This document shows positions 16,500-24,743 of a DNA stretch of 37,268 nt, piece after piece; positions within the stretch are counted from its first letter, which is position 1, and each line of letters starts with the position of its first letter. Made by a program: the position numbers and the translations under genes. The notes under the pieces were generated by a model. That model did not search any database. It was not told the DNA's origin and saw only the letters and a list, made by a program, of their open reading frames with translations. The stretch covers positions 1 through 37,268 of the forward strand of contig NZ_VWRN01000043.1 of NCBI RefSeq assembly GCF_008632125.1. Direction: 5' to 3'. Source of the DNA: Cupriavidus cauae (GTDB taxonomy: Bacteria > Pseudomonadota > Gammaproteobacteria > Burkholderiales > Burkholderiaceae).

Positions 16500-17198
16500 T
16501 CAGGCGGCGTTGGTGGCGGCGTTGGCGACGGCATTCGCGTCGACCTTGACGACGCGCTTGACGAACAGGCTCGGCGTCACGATGTGCTCCGGGTCCAGCT
16601 CGCCCAGTTCCACCACATGGCTGACCTGCACGATCGCGCATTTGGCGGCCATCGCCATGATCGGGCCGAAGTTGCGCGCGGTCTTGCGATAGGTCAGGTT
16701 GCCCCAGCGGTCGGCGGTATCGGCCTTGATCAGCGCGAAGTCCGCGTGGATCGGCGTCTCGAACACATAGCCCTTGCCGTCGATGATGCGGGTTTCCTTG
16801 CCCTCGGCCAGCGGCGTGCCGTAGGCGGTGCGGGTGAAGAAGCCGCCGATGCCGGCGCCCGCCGCGCGGATGCGCTCGGCGAGGTTGCCCTGCGGCACCA
16901 GCTCCAGCTCGATCTGGCCGGCGTGATAGAGCGAATCGAACACGTAGGAATCGACCTGGCGCGGGAACGAGCAAATGATCTTGCGCACGCGCCTGGCCTT
17001 GAGCAGCGCGGCCAGGCCCGTTTCGCCGTTGCCGGCGTTGTTGTTGACGATGGTCAGGTCGCGCGCGCCCTGGGCGATCAGCGCATCGATGAGTTGCGCC
17101 GGCATGCCGGCCAGGCCAAAGCCGCCGATCATGATGGTCGCGCCGTCATGGATGTCGGCCACCGCCGATTCCACCGAGTCGAAGAGCTTGTTGATCAA
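16500..17198 (-). CDS. pcaI: 3-oxoadipate CoA-transferase subunit A, TTG start
   Basis: Alpha subunit partner of PcaJ, 232 residues from the proposed start. CoA-transferase family I marks: GATIMIGGFGLAGMP (CoA-binding glycine loop, about 18-32), NNNAGNGETGLAALL, and GGFFTRTAYGTPLAEGKE near residues 118-135. The frame is open to 17348, but upstream residues are low-quality and proline/arginine-rich. The codon that matches the family's initiating Met (xINKLFDSVESAVADI, compare MINK) is TTG at 17198, with a weak GGAA site before it. A rare start codon on the first gene would lower translation. Heads pcaIJF. Confidence 0.9.
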   Translation of the reverse strand: MINKLFDSVESAVADIHDGATIMIGGFGLAGMPAQLIDALIAQGARDLTIVNNNAGNGETGLAALLKARRVRKIICSFPRQVDSYVFDSLYHAGQIELELVPQGNLAERIRAAGAGIGGFFTRTAYGTPLAEGKETRIIDGKGYVFETPIHADFALIKADTADRWGNLTYRKTARNFGPIMAMAAKCAIVQVSHVVELGELDPEHIVTPSLFVKRVVKVDANAVANAATNAA

Positions 17199-17389
17199 TT
17201 GCGTTCCAGTCGAGAAGGCCTGGCCGGACCGGCCGGAGCCCGCCGCCCGATAGTGTCGGGGGGCCGCTGGAAGCGTCGTCTCCGGAGGTTCTGCCTGGCG
17301 TGGTTCCGGGCGCGCCGTGGCGGCGCCCATAAAGGCCCTAGCAGTCAAACGATGGTCCGTCTTGCGGACTCTTGTTCTTGGGTGCTGAT

Positions 17390-17429
17390 GTTCGCTCTAC
17401 GAACTTCGATTCGCAGAATGAACATCGAA
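17390..17429. promoter_or_regulatory. PcaR/IclR-like operator upstream of pcaIJF
   Basis: GTTCG-CTCTA-CGAAC (17390-17404) is a perfect 5+5+5 palindrome matching about 10 of the fixed positions of the GTTCGATAATCGCAC-type box I recall for Pseudomonas PcaR. It is followed by nested inverted repeats TTCGAT...ATCGAA (17405-17410, 17424-17429) and ATTC-GCA-GAAT (17409-17419). It lies about 190 nt upstream of the pcaI start. No IclR gene is in the window. Confidence 0.6.
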
Positions 17430-17456
17430 TGCAGAGGTTACACCGGTGCTGTTGCG

Positions 17457-17522
17457 GGGTCAAGGCAGGGTCAAGGCAGGGTCAAGGCAGGGTCAAGGCA
17501 GGGTCAAGGCGGGGCCAAGGTA
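17457..17522. repeat. Six 11-bp tandem repeats upstream of pcaIJF
   Basis: GGGTCAAGGCA occurs four times exactly from 17457, then GGGTCAAGGCG and GGGCCAAGGTA. The 11-bp step is close to one helical turn, so all units face the same side of the DNA. On the pca strand each unit reads TGCCTTGACCC. Confidence 0.9.
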
Positions 17523-17635
17523 GGGCCTGTGGGGTCCGGGCCGAGCCATGGCCGGTCAGGTGAGGCCAGCAGCGCCGGCGGCAGCGGGATGGGCGGGGGC
17601 GCGGCGCGCCTCTACGGCGGTCCGGCCGCAGCGAT

Positions 17636-17671
17636 GACAACGAGAGGAACAACAAAAGGAACAACGAGAGA
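17636..17671. repeat. Three 12-bp purine-rich tandem repeats
   Basis: GACAACGAGAGG, AACAACAAAAGG and AACAACGAGAGA lie in direct series between the pca promoter region and the end of the dodecin gene. Confidence 0.75.
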
Positions 17672-17730
17672 CAGGGAGCAACCAGGGGGGCTGCCGCCGC
17701 GGCATGCGCGGCGCCAACCGTGCAACACGC

Positions 17731-17937
17731 TCACTCGACGCGGAAGCCGATCTTCAGCGTGACCTGGTAATGCGCGACCTGGCCATTGAGGATATGGCCT
17801 CGCATCTCGGCCACCTCGAACCAGTCCATGTTCTTGATGGTCTCCGACGCCTTGGCGAGCGCGCTGCGGATCGCGGCATCGGTGCCGTCGGGCGAGGTGC
17901 CGACGATTTCGACGAGCTTGTAGGTGTGATTCGACAT
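17731..17937 (-). CDS. Dodecin, flavin-binding protein
   Basis: 68-residue protein that assembles into a hollow dodecamer storing or buffering flavins. Sequence from MSNHTYKLVEIVGTSPDG to HYQVTLKIGFRVE shows the beta-alpha-beta-beta dodecin pattern, with the flavin-stacking Trp in NMDWFEVAEMRG and the Gln of GHILNGQVAHYQV. The start at 17937 follows GGAGG by 6 nt. Single gene, divergent from the phospholipase D-like gene. The protein family is clear; its cargo (FMN, FAD or CoA) is not. Confidence 0.96.
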   Translation of the reverse strand: MSNHTYKLVEIVGTSPDGTDAAIRSALAKASETIKNMDWFEVAEMRGHILNGQVAHYQVTLKIGFRVE

Positions 17938-18196
17938 CGCTTGCCTCCAGGGTTGGGCGCCAGCTTGTTCTGGCACCGGGGGTGGGATCACCGGGCGTCG
18001 CCGCATGCAACGCGCATCCGAGACGACGCGAGTTTCATCATAGGCAGCCGTGCTGCGCCGTTCCAGCCGCCTTGCCTTTGCTGGCTCCGGCTGCTAACTT
18101 CCCCGCCTTCGCAACGTTTCCATTTCGATTCGTTATCCGATTGGCTACTGTTTGCCGCGAGCGGCGCGCTCCGCGGCAACGCATTCACGCTGTCTC

Positions 18197-18805
18197 ATGC
18201 CCTTTGTGTTTCGCGCGCCCGCCATCGTCGCCGGCGCCCTGTTGTCCGTTCTGCTTTCCTCTTCGATCCTGGCGCCCGCCGCTTCCGCACGTAGCCTGCC
18301 GCGCAGCGGCGAAGCGCCGATGGCCCTTGCCGACGGCGCGCGCAGCTTCGCCGACGGCGCCAATTACGCGCTGTGCTTCACGCCCGATGGGGAGAGCTGC
18401 CAGGCCATGCTGGTCGACGCGATCCGCAACGCGCGGCGCAGCGTGCTGGTGCAGGCCTACTCGTTCACCAGCAAGCCGATCGCCGAAGCGCTGATGCAGG
18501 CGCGCAAGCGCGGCGTCGACGTACGCGTGATCCTCGACAAGAGCCAGGTATCGGAGCGCTATACCAGCGCCACCTTCCTGAAGCACCAGGGCATCGAGGT
18601 GGTGATCGACTCGCGCCCAGCCATCGCGCACAACAAGGTGATGATCTTCGATGGCGAGGCGGTCTTCACCGGCTCGTTCAACTTCACCAAATCGGCCGAG
18701 GAGCGCAACACCGAGAACGGCATCCTGATTCGCGGCGATGCGCGTCTGGTCAAGCGCTATGTCGACAACTGGCAGAGCCGGCATCGGCTGTCGCTGCCGT
18801 ACTGA
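18197..18805 (+). CDS. Secreted single-HKD phospholipase D-like nuclease
   Basis: 202 residues. An N-terminal Sec signal (about 1-31, hydrophobic core AIVAGALLSVLL, end APAASA) precedes one PLD-type domain with a single HKD motif, H145-N-K147 to D152 (HNKVMIFDGEAVFTGSFNFT). Single-motif members such as Nuc act as dimers and cut DNA non-specifically; some hydrolyse phospholipid. Two cysteines (C60, C68) could form a disulfide after export. The start at 18197 places the signal peptide directly at the N terminus; the frame is open from 18152 but adds a charged stretch. Divergent from dodecin. Role could be nucleotide scavenging or defence; not readable from sequence. Confidence 0.9.
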   Translation: MPFVFRAPAIVAGALLSVLLSSSILAPAASARSLPRSGEAPMALADGARSFADGANYALCFTPDGESCQAMLVDAIRNARRSVLVQAYSFTSKPIAEALMQARKRGVDVRVILDKSQVSERYTSATFLKHQGIEVVIDSRPAIAHNKVMIFDGEAVFTGSFNFTKSAEERNTENGILIRGDARLVKRYVDNWQSRHRLSLPY

Positions 18806-18858
18806 GCGGTCAGCGAGGCGAACGACGGCGGCGGCGACCGAAGCCGCTGCGGCGGCGC

Positions 18859-19206
18859 TCAGTCGTTGTCCTCCGCCGCAGTGCCGCCGCGGCGTCCGCG
18901 CGAGCCGTACAGATCGGTTTCCTCGAGTCCGCGCTCGATATCTCGCGCGGCCTGCCGTCCCACCGGCCGGCTGCCGGTGTGCTGGCTCTGATGCGATTCG
19001 TCGCGCTCGTGCGGCAGTCGCGGCATCGGTTCGCCGCCGCCCTTCTGCGGCAGCGTCCCGGGGTCCGGCCGCGACTGGTCGGCCAGCGGTCCGGGACCCT
19101 CGCTGGTGCCCTGGGCGGTACGTTCGCGAGTCGTCTCGCCCTGCGGCCGTCCGGCTGTCTGGCCCTGCCGCGGTTCGCGTTCCGGATGCGTGGGTTGCTT
19201 GGTCAT
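18859..19206 (-). CDS. Small hydrophilic protein, probably disordered
   Basis: 115 residues, no family recognised. It is almost free of hydrophobic stretches and rich in R, Q, G, P, E and T (MTKQPTHPEREPRQG ... LYGSRGRRGGTAAEDND), so probably disordered. The call rests on a strong GGGAGGG site 6 nt before the start and on its composition. It is divergent from the Gln/Gly-rich gene at 19403, sharing a 196-bp control region. Hydrophilic proteins of this kind are often stress-induced, but that is inference. Confidence 0.65.
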   Translation of the reverse strand: MTKQPTHPEREPRQGQTAGRPQGETTRERTAQGTSEGPGPLADQSRPDPGTLPQKGGGEPMPRLPHERDESHQSQHTGSRPVGRQAARDIERGLEETDLYGSRGRRGGTAAEDND

Positions 19207-19402
19207 ACGGCCCTCCCCGTGATGATGGCGCGCCATGCCGGCGCGCGAATGTTGACCTTCGACGACATGCAAACGCCATACCTGCGTTGCGCGGCGCTTC
19301 CACCACCGGGTGTGAAATCCGGGTGATGTCATGTTGCGGCGCGGTGGCACGCCCATTGCACGACACCAAGGCGCGGCATTTCGCCGCTGATGGAGACCAG
19401 CA

Positions 19403-19864
19403 ATGAAACAGCAACAGCAACCGCAGGCGCAGCAAGGCGGCACCGAAAAGGGTGGCATGGGCCAGGGTGGCCAATCGTCTCAGCAGCATCAGCAGAGCGG
19501 CAGCCAGACCGGCCAGCAGGGCGGCATGGGCAACCAAAGCGGCCAGGGCGGTCAGCAACAGCAAGGCGGTCGCCAGAGCGGTCAGCAAGGCGGCATGGGC
19601 CAGAGCGAAGGCGGCATGGGTGGCATGGGCGGCCAGTCGCAGCAAAGCGGCGGTCAGAGCGGCCAGCAGGGCGGCCAAGCCGGCCAGGCTGGTCAAGGTG
19701 GCCAGCAGCAGCAAGGCGGCAGGCAGAGCGGCCAGCAGAGCGGCGGCATGGGCGGCCAGAGCGGCGGTCAGCAGCAACAGCAGTCCGGCACCAGCGGCCA
19801 GCCTGGCCAGCAGTCGTCGCAGGGCGGCCAGTCGGGCCAGTCGGGCCAAAATCGCGAGCGGTAA
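19403..19864 (+). CDS. Gln/Gly/Ser-rich low-complexity protein
   Basis: 153 residues made almost only of Q, G and S with some M, A, R, T, K, E, N, P and H. There is no L, I, V, F, Y, W, C or D anywhere. Internal repeats include GGQQQQGGRQSGQQ twice and GGMG at intervals. A GGAG ribosome site sits 7 nt before the start, and a REP-like element plus a terminator follow, so it is a real transcription unit. No fold is expected. Such polymers resemble prion-like or phase-separating sequences, or desiccation-protective hydrophilins. Function unknown; not assigned to a family. Confidence 0.8.
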   Translation: MKQQQQPQAQQGGTEKGGMGQGGQSSQQHQQSGSQTGQQGGMGNQSGQGGQQQQGGRQSGQQGGMGQSEGGMGGMGGQSQQSGGQSGQQGGQAGQAGQGGQQQQGGRQSGQQSGGMGGQSGGQQQQQSGTSGQPGQQSSQGGQSGQSGQNRER

Positions 19865-19886
19865 ATGCCGAACATCGGCTGACACG

Positions 19887-19959
19887 CCGGTCATTCCGCG
19901 AACGCGGGAATCCAGCGTCGTTTGAACGCCGCTGGGTCTGCAGACGCGGGAACGACCGG
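19887..19959. repeat. REP-like palindromic element
   Basis: Outer arms CCGGTCATTCC (19887-19897) and GGAACGACCGG (19949-19959) pair with one mismatch. Inner arms CCAGCG and CGCCGCTGG pair around TCGTTTGAA. The TCATTCCGCGAACGCGGGAATCCAGCG type is a common dispersed intergenic repeat in proteobacteria. It lies right after the Gln/Gly-rich gene, before its terminator. Confidence 0.8.
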
Positions 19960-19970
19960 CTCTGCTGACC

Positions 19971-19997
19971 AAGGGGCGCATGGGCGCCCCTTTTTTT
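19971..19997 (+). terminator. Rho-independent terminator
   Basis: GGGGCGC (19973-19979), loop ATGG, GCGCCCC (19984-19990), then seven T. It ends the Gln/Gly-rich transcript. Confidence 0.93.
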
Positions 19998-20267
19998 GCC
20001 CTCCCCTTTTTTGCCGTCTTTTGTCGCTTGCCTTCCCTCCCCTTCTTACGACGCGTGAAAAATCGCCACGTCGTCGCTGTCGTCATTCGCTGACAACGCA
20101 ATCCGTCGAACGCTGAGGCCGCGCTGCGCGCCAAGCCGACGCGTGGGCGCCGCCGTCGCTTCTACGCTGGTAAGCAGGAACGAATCAAGAACGCAGGAAC
20201 GCGCGATCGGGCGCCTCGCCGCACGCCACACGCCCGGCATCGCGTTTCAACTTCAGGGGAGCATGCG

Positions 20268-20480
20268 ATGCAAGGCAAGACGACATCCCTGCGCGAGGCC
20301 GCGCAGAAATGGCTGCCACTGTCGGCCAGCCATCCCTGCCGGGTCACGCGTTTCGGACATACCGGCAGCCGCCGCGTGCCCTATGCGTGCATCGGCTTCG
20401 AGCGCGCGGGAAAACGGCTGTCGATCGTGTTCTTCCGTCATCGCGACGGCTCGTGGTACGTGTTTCCGCCGCTGCATTAG
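20268..20480 (+). CDS. Small hypothetical protein, 70 residues
   Basis: No family recognised. A basic, compact protein: an N-terminal helix-like part (TSLREAAQKWLPLSASHP) then alternating strands (RVTRFGHTG, YACIGFERAGKRLSIVFFRHRDGSWYVFPPL) that look like a small beta sheet. AGGGGAG lies about 8 nt before the start. The gene is single, with about 270 nt upstream that is free of genes. The aromatic C-terminal end is well ordered, unlike its low-complexity neighbours, so it is likely a true protein. Confidence 0.7.
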   Translation: MQGKTTSLREAAQKWLPLSASHPCRVTRFGHTGSRRVPYACIGFERAGKRLSIVFFRHRDGSWYVFPPLH

Positions 20481-20542
20481 CGAAGACGCCGAAGCGGCGC
20501 CCTGCGGGACCCGCGGGGTCCTGATTGAAAACTGAAAACGAC

Positions 20543-20574
20543 AGGAGCGCGACGGGCCTGCCCGCCGCGCTCCT
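20543..20574. terminator. Strong stem-loop between convergent genes
   Basis: AGGAGCGCG (20543-20551) pairs perfectly with CGCGCTCCT (20566-20574), with an inner GGGC/GCCC pair in the loop. No T run follows. Its place between two convergent small genes suggests a shared 3' end. Confidence 0.5.
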
Positions 20575-20609
20575 TGCTGTCCCCGGTACGTACTCAATGC
20601 AGCCTTCGA

Positions 20610-21002
20610 TCAGTTTCCGTCAAGGAACTGGCTGCGCTTGCCGACGCGCGATCCCAGCGTCGACAGGTCGTGATAATGCGTGTCGTGGTTCTCCATGCGG
20701 CCGTCGTAGCTGCCGCTCATCGGCATCGGCTGCGTGCCCGCCGGCGCCAGGTACTGCTGCGTGGGCTGATTGGTGCCCTGCGTGTACGGATCGAACTTGT
20801 CGCCGACGCGCGCGCCGCTGCTGTACGGATCGCGCGTGCCCGCCGCGGCGGGGTTGGCCGGATCGTATTGGCCTGCTGGCGCCATACCCGGCGAAGTGCC
20901 CGTGGCAGCGCCGCGGTCGCCCGGCACCTGCGCCAGTGCCACGCAGGAACCGGTCATCGCCAGCGCGGCGAGGGCGGTACGTACGAGGTGGTGTTTCGTC
21001 AT
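20610..21002 (-). CDS. Small exported hypothetical protein
   Basis: 130 residues with a clear signal peptide (MTKHHLVRTALAALAMTGS, cleavage near ALA-Q). The mature part is rich in P, G, D, Y and Q (GMAPAGQYDPANPAAAG, DPYSSGARVGDKFDPYTQG), lacks hydrophobic core segments and is probably unstructured in the periplasm. AGGAGT lies 8 nt before the start at 21002. TGSC in the signal is a poor lipobox, so lipoprotein sorting is unlikely. No family recognised. Confidence 0.75.
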   Translation of the reverse strand: MTKHHLVRTALAALAMTGSCVALAQVPGDRGAATGTSPGMAPAGQYDPANPAAAGTRDPYSSGARVGDKFDPYTQGTNQPTQQYLAPAGTQPMPMSGSYDGRMENHDTHYHDLSTLGSRVGKRSQFLDGN

Positions 21003-21536
21003 GTTATTCACTCCTGAGACTGGCCCATGCATGCCGCGATGGCGCCCGCGATGGGCGGGGCGCCGGCGGCGACGCCAGGCGGGTTCGTGAACAGGCCCTG
21101 CTGCGCATCGCATCGCGGCGCTCGACAAGCGCCGGCACGACGATGCCCTGCCAGGACCCGGCCTACGCCGCCAATCACGCGAAACGCATGCCAGAAAGTC
21201 CGGGGCTTGCGCGGCTTGCGGGCAGGTCCGCCGGCGCGCCACGGTGGCACAAGGGCCGGCGGCATCGGCCCGCCACAGCCCTGCTGCCGGACCCGGCTAC
21301 ACCGTGAAGCGCCGCCGCGCCATGCGTCTCGCTCGTACTTTTTACTCGGCCATGCAGGATGTGCACGGCGCCGTCTGTGCGGCACCGCGCATAACGCGAC
21401 AAGCCTGCCGCCATCGTCGGATGTGAACCGGATCGCCATTCCCATCGCGGCATGTCGTAGATTCTTGCGGACCGCTTCGCACCGCTGTCCGATGTAGGAC
21501 GGTGGCCGATGGATCGCCGCATTCCGATTGCCTATA
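21003..21536. other. Gene-free gap upstream of the ligD repeat array
   Basis: About 530 bp. Open frames here have no ribosome site or family features. Near the right end TATAAG (21533-21538) with TGGATC 17 nt upstream is a possible promoter for ligD. Nothing else stands out. Confidence 0.5.
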
Positions 21537-21654
21537 AGCGAAGTGACAGAGCAAGGTGACAGAGCGAAGTGACAGCGCAAAGTGACAGCGCGAGGTGACA
21601 ACGCGAAGCGCCGAGCGAAATCACAGCGCGCAGTAACAGCGAGCGAAGCGACAG
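21537..21654. repeat. Nine iteron-like 13-bp direct repeats before ligD
   Basis: Units of AGCGAAGTGACAG type start at 21537, 21550, 21563, 21576, 21589, 21602 (12 bp), 21614, 21627 and 21640 (15 bp). GTGACA is kept in the first five. The array ends 77 bp before the ligD start. Confidence 0.9.
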
Positions 21655-21731
21655 CCAACGACGGCGCCGCGCTTCGCGCGCAGGACCGAAGGCCACGCAA
21701 TTTCGCGTGTCCCGATCGAGGAGCGGCCGCA

Positions 21732-24700
21732 ATGGCAACCAAGCGAGCAGCAGCGAAGCAGCCGGCCAAGGCGGCAACGAAGCAAACGGGCAAGGACAAC
21801 GCGACGGCCGCGGCGACAGGCTCGACCGCGCGCTCGTCCACGCGGTCGGCCCCACGCGCCGCGACGCGTCCGAGCGCGCCGCGCGCCGCGCGTGGCGCAA
21901 GCCCCGACCCGCTGCAGCGCTATCGCACCATGCGCGACTTCGGCACGACGGCGGAACCGGCCGGCCGTGCGCTGGCCAGGCGCGCCGCGCCAAAAGCGAG
22001 CGAGGGACTGTCCTTCGTCGTGCAGAAGCACGCGGCGCGCCGCCTGCACTACGACTTCCGTCTGGAGCTCGACGGCACGCTCAAGAGCTGGGCCATTCCC
22101 AAGGGTCCGAGCCTGGATCCGGCCGACAAACGGATGAGCGTCCATGTCGAGGACCACCCGCTCGAATATGCGAACTTCGAGGGCGTGATCCCCGAAAAGC
22201 AGTACGGCGCCGGCACCGTGATCGTTTGGGACCGCGGCACCTGGATACCGATCGGCGATCCGCATCAGGGCTATCGCGACGGCAAGCTCAAGTTCGAGCT
22301 GCAGGGCGAGAAGCTGCATGGGGCCTGGACGCTGGTGCGCATGCGCGTCCGGGACGAGCGGCAGGAACCGTGGCTGCTGATCAAGGAGCGCGACGACGCG
22401 GCGCGGCCGGCCGCGGAGTTCGATATCACCGAGGCGATGCCGGACAGTGTGCTGGGCGGCGGCGCGCTGGAGCCGGACGGCAAGATCGCGCGCAAGGCGT
22501 CAACAAAGGCGGTGTCGAAGACCGCGACGAAGACCGCAACCAGGACGGCAACCAGGACGGCGACGAAATCCGCCGCCGGCGCATCGACGAAAGCCGCGAA
22601 GAAAACAGCCTCGGGCAAATCGGCGGCCGACAGCAAGACCGCCGGCAACAAGCGGTCCGCGACCGGCGCCATCCAGCTTCCACCGGGCGCGCGCCGCGCC
22701 GCGCTGCCGCTGACGCTCGCGCCGCAACTGGCGACGCTGGTGCAAGGGCCGCCCGCCGATGCGCAGAACTGGGTCTACGAGGTCAAGTTCGATGGCTATC
22801 GCGTGCTGGCCCGCATCGACGGCGCCGACGTCAAGCTGTTCACGCGCAACGGCCACGACTGGACGTCGAAGCTCAAGACACTGGCGCGCGAGCTCGGCAC
22901 ACTCAATCTGCCGTCGGCCTGGCTCGACGGCGAGATCGTCATCGTCGACAAGGACGGCAGCACCGACTTCCAGGCGCTGCAGAACGCCTTCGACAGCGAC
23001 CGCACCGACGCCATCCAGTTCTTCGTGTTCGACGTCCCCTACTATGCCGGCCACGATCTGCGGCAGGTGGCGCTGGCCGAGCGCCGCGACCTGTTGCGGC
23101 GGGTGTTCGAGGAGCACAACGTCTCGGCACATCTGCGCTTCAGCGAGAGCTTCGAGGCCGGCCCCGAGGAAATCCTCAGCGCGGCCTGCCGGCTGCGGCT
23201 CGAGGGGCTGATCGGCAAGCGCGTCGATGCGCCCTATGTCTCGGCGCGCTCGCCGAACTGGATCAAGCTCAAATGCAGCGAGCGGCAGGAGTTCGTGATC
23301 GGCGGCTTTACCGAGCCCAAGGGCACCCGCAATGGCCTGGGCGCCCTGCTGCTGGGCATTCACGACGAGGCGGGACGGCTGGTCTATGCCGGCAAGGTCG
23401 GCACCGGCTTCGATGTGCGGACGCTCGATACGATCCGGGCCAAGCTCGACGCCCTGCGCACCGATGCCTCGCCGTTCGACAGGATGCCTGCGATCGCCAA
23501 GGGGGTGAAGGGCATCTGGGTTCGGCCCAAGGCGGTCGCCGAGGTGTCGTTCGGCTCGTGGACGCGCGATGGCCTGATCCGCCATGCGGTGTTCCATGGC
23601 CTGCGATCCGACAAGAGCGCCAGCGCGATCGGCAAGGAGAAGGCGATGCCCGCACCGGGCAAGACAGTGGACAAAAGCGAGGGCCGGGCGAAATCGGCGG
23701 GGTCGAGGGGCAAGGCGGAGGACAGGGCCGAACGCAAGGCCGAAGACAAGCCGGCGAAGGCCAGAGGAAAGGCTGCCAAGGCCGCCCAGGCCGAGACAGC
23801 GGATGCCACGCCACCGGCCAAACCCGCCCGGACGAAGGCCTCCTCCGGCCGCGAACAGATCGGCAACGTTCGCGTCAGCCATGCCGACCGCGTCATCGAT
23901 CCGTCGACCGGCGCGACCAAGGGCGATCTGGTGCGCTACTACGAAGCGGTGGCGCCGCGCATGCTGCCGGAATTGCGCGGCCGCCCGCTGGCGGTGCTGC
24001 GCGGCCCGTCGGGGGTCGGCGGCGAGCTGTTCTTCCAGAAGCATGCCGAGACCTTCAATATCGCCGGCGTCAACCGGCTCGATCCGTCGCTATGGCCGGG
24101 CCACCCGCCGATGATCGAGATCGCCAGCGAGACCGGCATCGTCGCCGCGGCCCAGCTCAACGTGATCGAGTTCCACACCTGGAACGCCGACAAGCGCCAG
24201 ATCGAGAAGCCCGATCGCGTGATCTTCGACCTCGACCCCGGCGAGGGCGTGCCGTGGAAGCATGTGGTCGAGGCCGCCGCGCTGACCAAGGGCATGCTCG
24301 ACGAACTTGAGCTGACGGCCTTCCTGAAGACCAGCGGCGGCAAGGGCCTGCACGTGGTGGTGCCGATCGCCCGGCGGCTCGGCTGGGACGAGGTCAAGGA
24401 CTTTGCCCAGCAGCTGGTCGTGCATATGGCAAGGACCATCCCGCAGCGCTTCGTCTCCAAGAGCGGGCCGCGCAACCGCGTCGGCAAGATTTTCATTGAC
24501 TACCTGCGCAACGGGCGCGGCGCCACCACGGTCGCCGCCTTCTCGGCGCGCGCTCGGCCCGGCCTGGGCGTGTCGATCCCGTGCAGCTGGGACGAACTGC
24601 CCTCGCTGCGCTCCGGCGCCCAGTGGACCATCGCCAACGCCCTGGCGCGCATCGAGGAGACCGAGCACGCCGATCCCTGGGCGGACTACGGCAGCACGCG

Positions 24701-24743
24701 GCAGACGCTGACCGCGGCAATCCGGCGCCTGGGCAACGGCTGA
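21732..24743 (+). CDS. ligD: Multifunctional DNA ligase D (NHEJ)
   Basis: Repairs double-strand breaks with Ku. 1003 residues, order PE-LIG-POL. A basic low-complexity N terminus (1-55) precedes the 3'-phosphoesterase (about 85-240) with HYDFRLELDG (H106) and DHPLEY (H142). After a K/T/A-rich linker (about 253-315) comes the ATP-dependent ligase (about 320-630) with nucleotidyl lysine K352 in EVKFDGYRV and LDGEIVIVD. A second charged linker (about 640-705) leads to the primase-polymerase (about 705-1000) with metal-binding D833/D835 (FDLDPGEG). All three active sites look intact. The start at 21732 follows GAGGAG; the frame is open to 21582. Same strand as ku downstream. Confidence 0.97.
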   Translation: MATKRAAAKQPAKAATKQTGKDNATAAATGSTARSSTRSAPRAATRPSAPRAARGASPDPLQRYRTMRDFGTTAEPAGRALARRAAPKASEGLSFVVQKHAARRLHYDFRLELDGTLKSWAIPKGPSLDPADKRMSVHVEDHPLEYANFEGVIPEKQYGAGTVIVWDRGTWIPIGDPHQGYRDGKLKFELQGEKLHGAWTLVRMRVRDERQEPWLLIKERDDAARPAAEFDITEAMPDSVLGGGALEPDGKIARKASTKAVSKTATKTATRTATRTATKSAAGASTKAAKKTASGKSAADSKTAGNKRSATGAIQLPPGARRAALPLTLAPQLATLVQGPPADAQNWVYEVKFDGYRVLARIDGADVKLFTRNGHDWTSKLKTLARELGTLNLPSAWLDGEIVIVDKDGSTDFQALQNAFDSDRTDAIQFFVFDVPYYAGHDLRQVALAERRDLLRRVFEEHNVSAHLRFSESFEAGPEEILSAACRLRLEGLIGKRVDAPYVSARSPNWIKLKCSERQEFVIGGFTEPKGTRNGLGALLLGIHDEAGRLVYAGKVGTGFDVRTLDTIRAKLDALRTDASPFDRMPAIAKGVKGIWVRPKAVAEVSFGSWTRDGLIRHAVFHGLRSDKSASAIGKEKAMPAPGKTVDKSEGRAKSAGSRGKAEDRAERKAEDKPAKARGKAAKAAQAETADATPPAKPARTKASSGREQIGNVRVSHADRVIDPSTGATKGDLVRYYEAVAPRMLPELRGRPLAVLRGPSGVGGELFFQKHAETFNIAGVNRLDPSLWPGHPPMIEIASETGIVAAAQLNVIEFHTWNADKRQIEKPDRVIFDLDPGEGVPWKHVVEAAALTKGMLDELELTAFLKTSGGKGLHVVVPIARRLGWDEVKDFAQQLVVHMARTIPQRFVSKSGPRNRVGKIFIDYLRNGRGATTVAAFSARARPGLGVSIPCSWDELPSLRSGAQWTIANALARIEETEHADPWADYGSTRQTLTAAIRRLGNG

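Noticed and set aside
19403..19864. Gln/Gly-rich frame as a non-coding repeat artefact
   Set aside because: The frame is uninterrupted, has a GGAG site at the right distance, and ends before a REP element and a terminator; other frames of the same DNA are less regular. I keep it as a gene.
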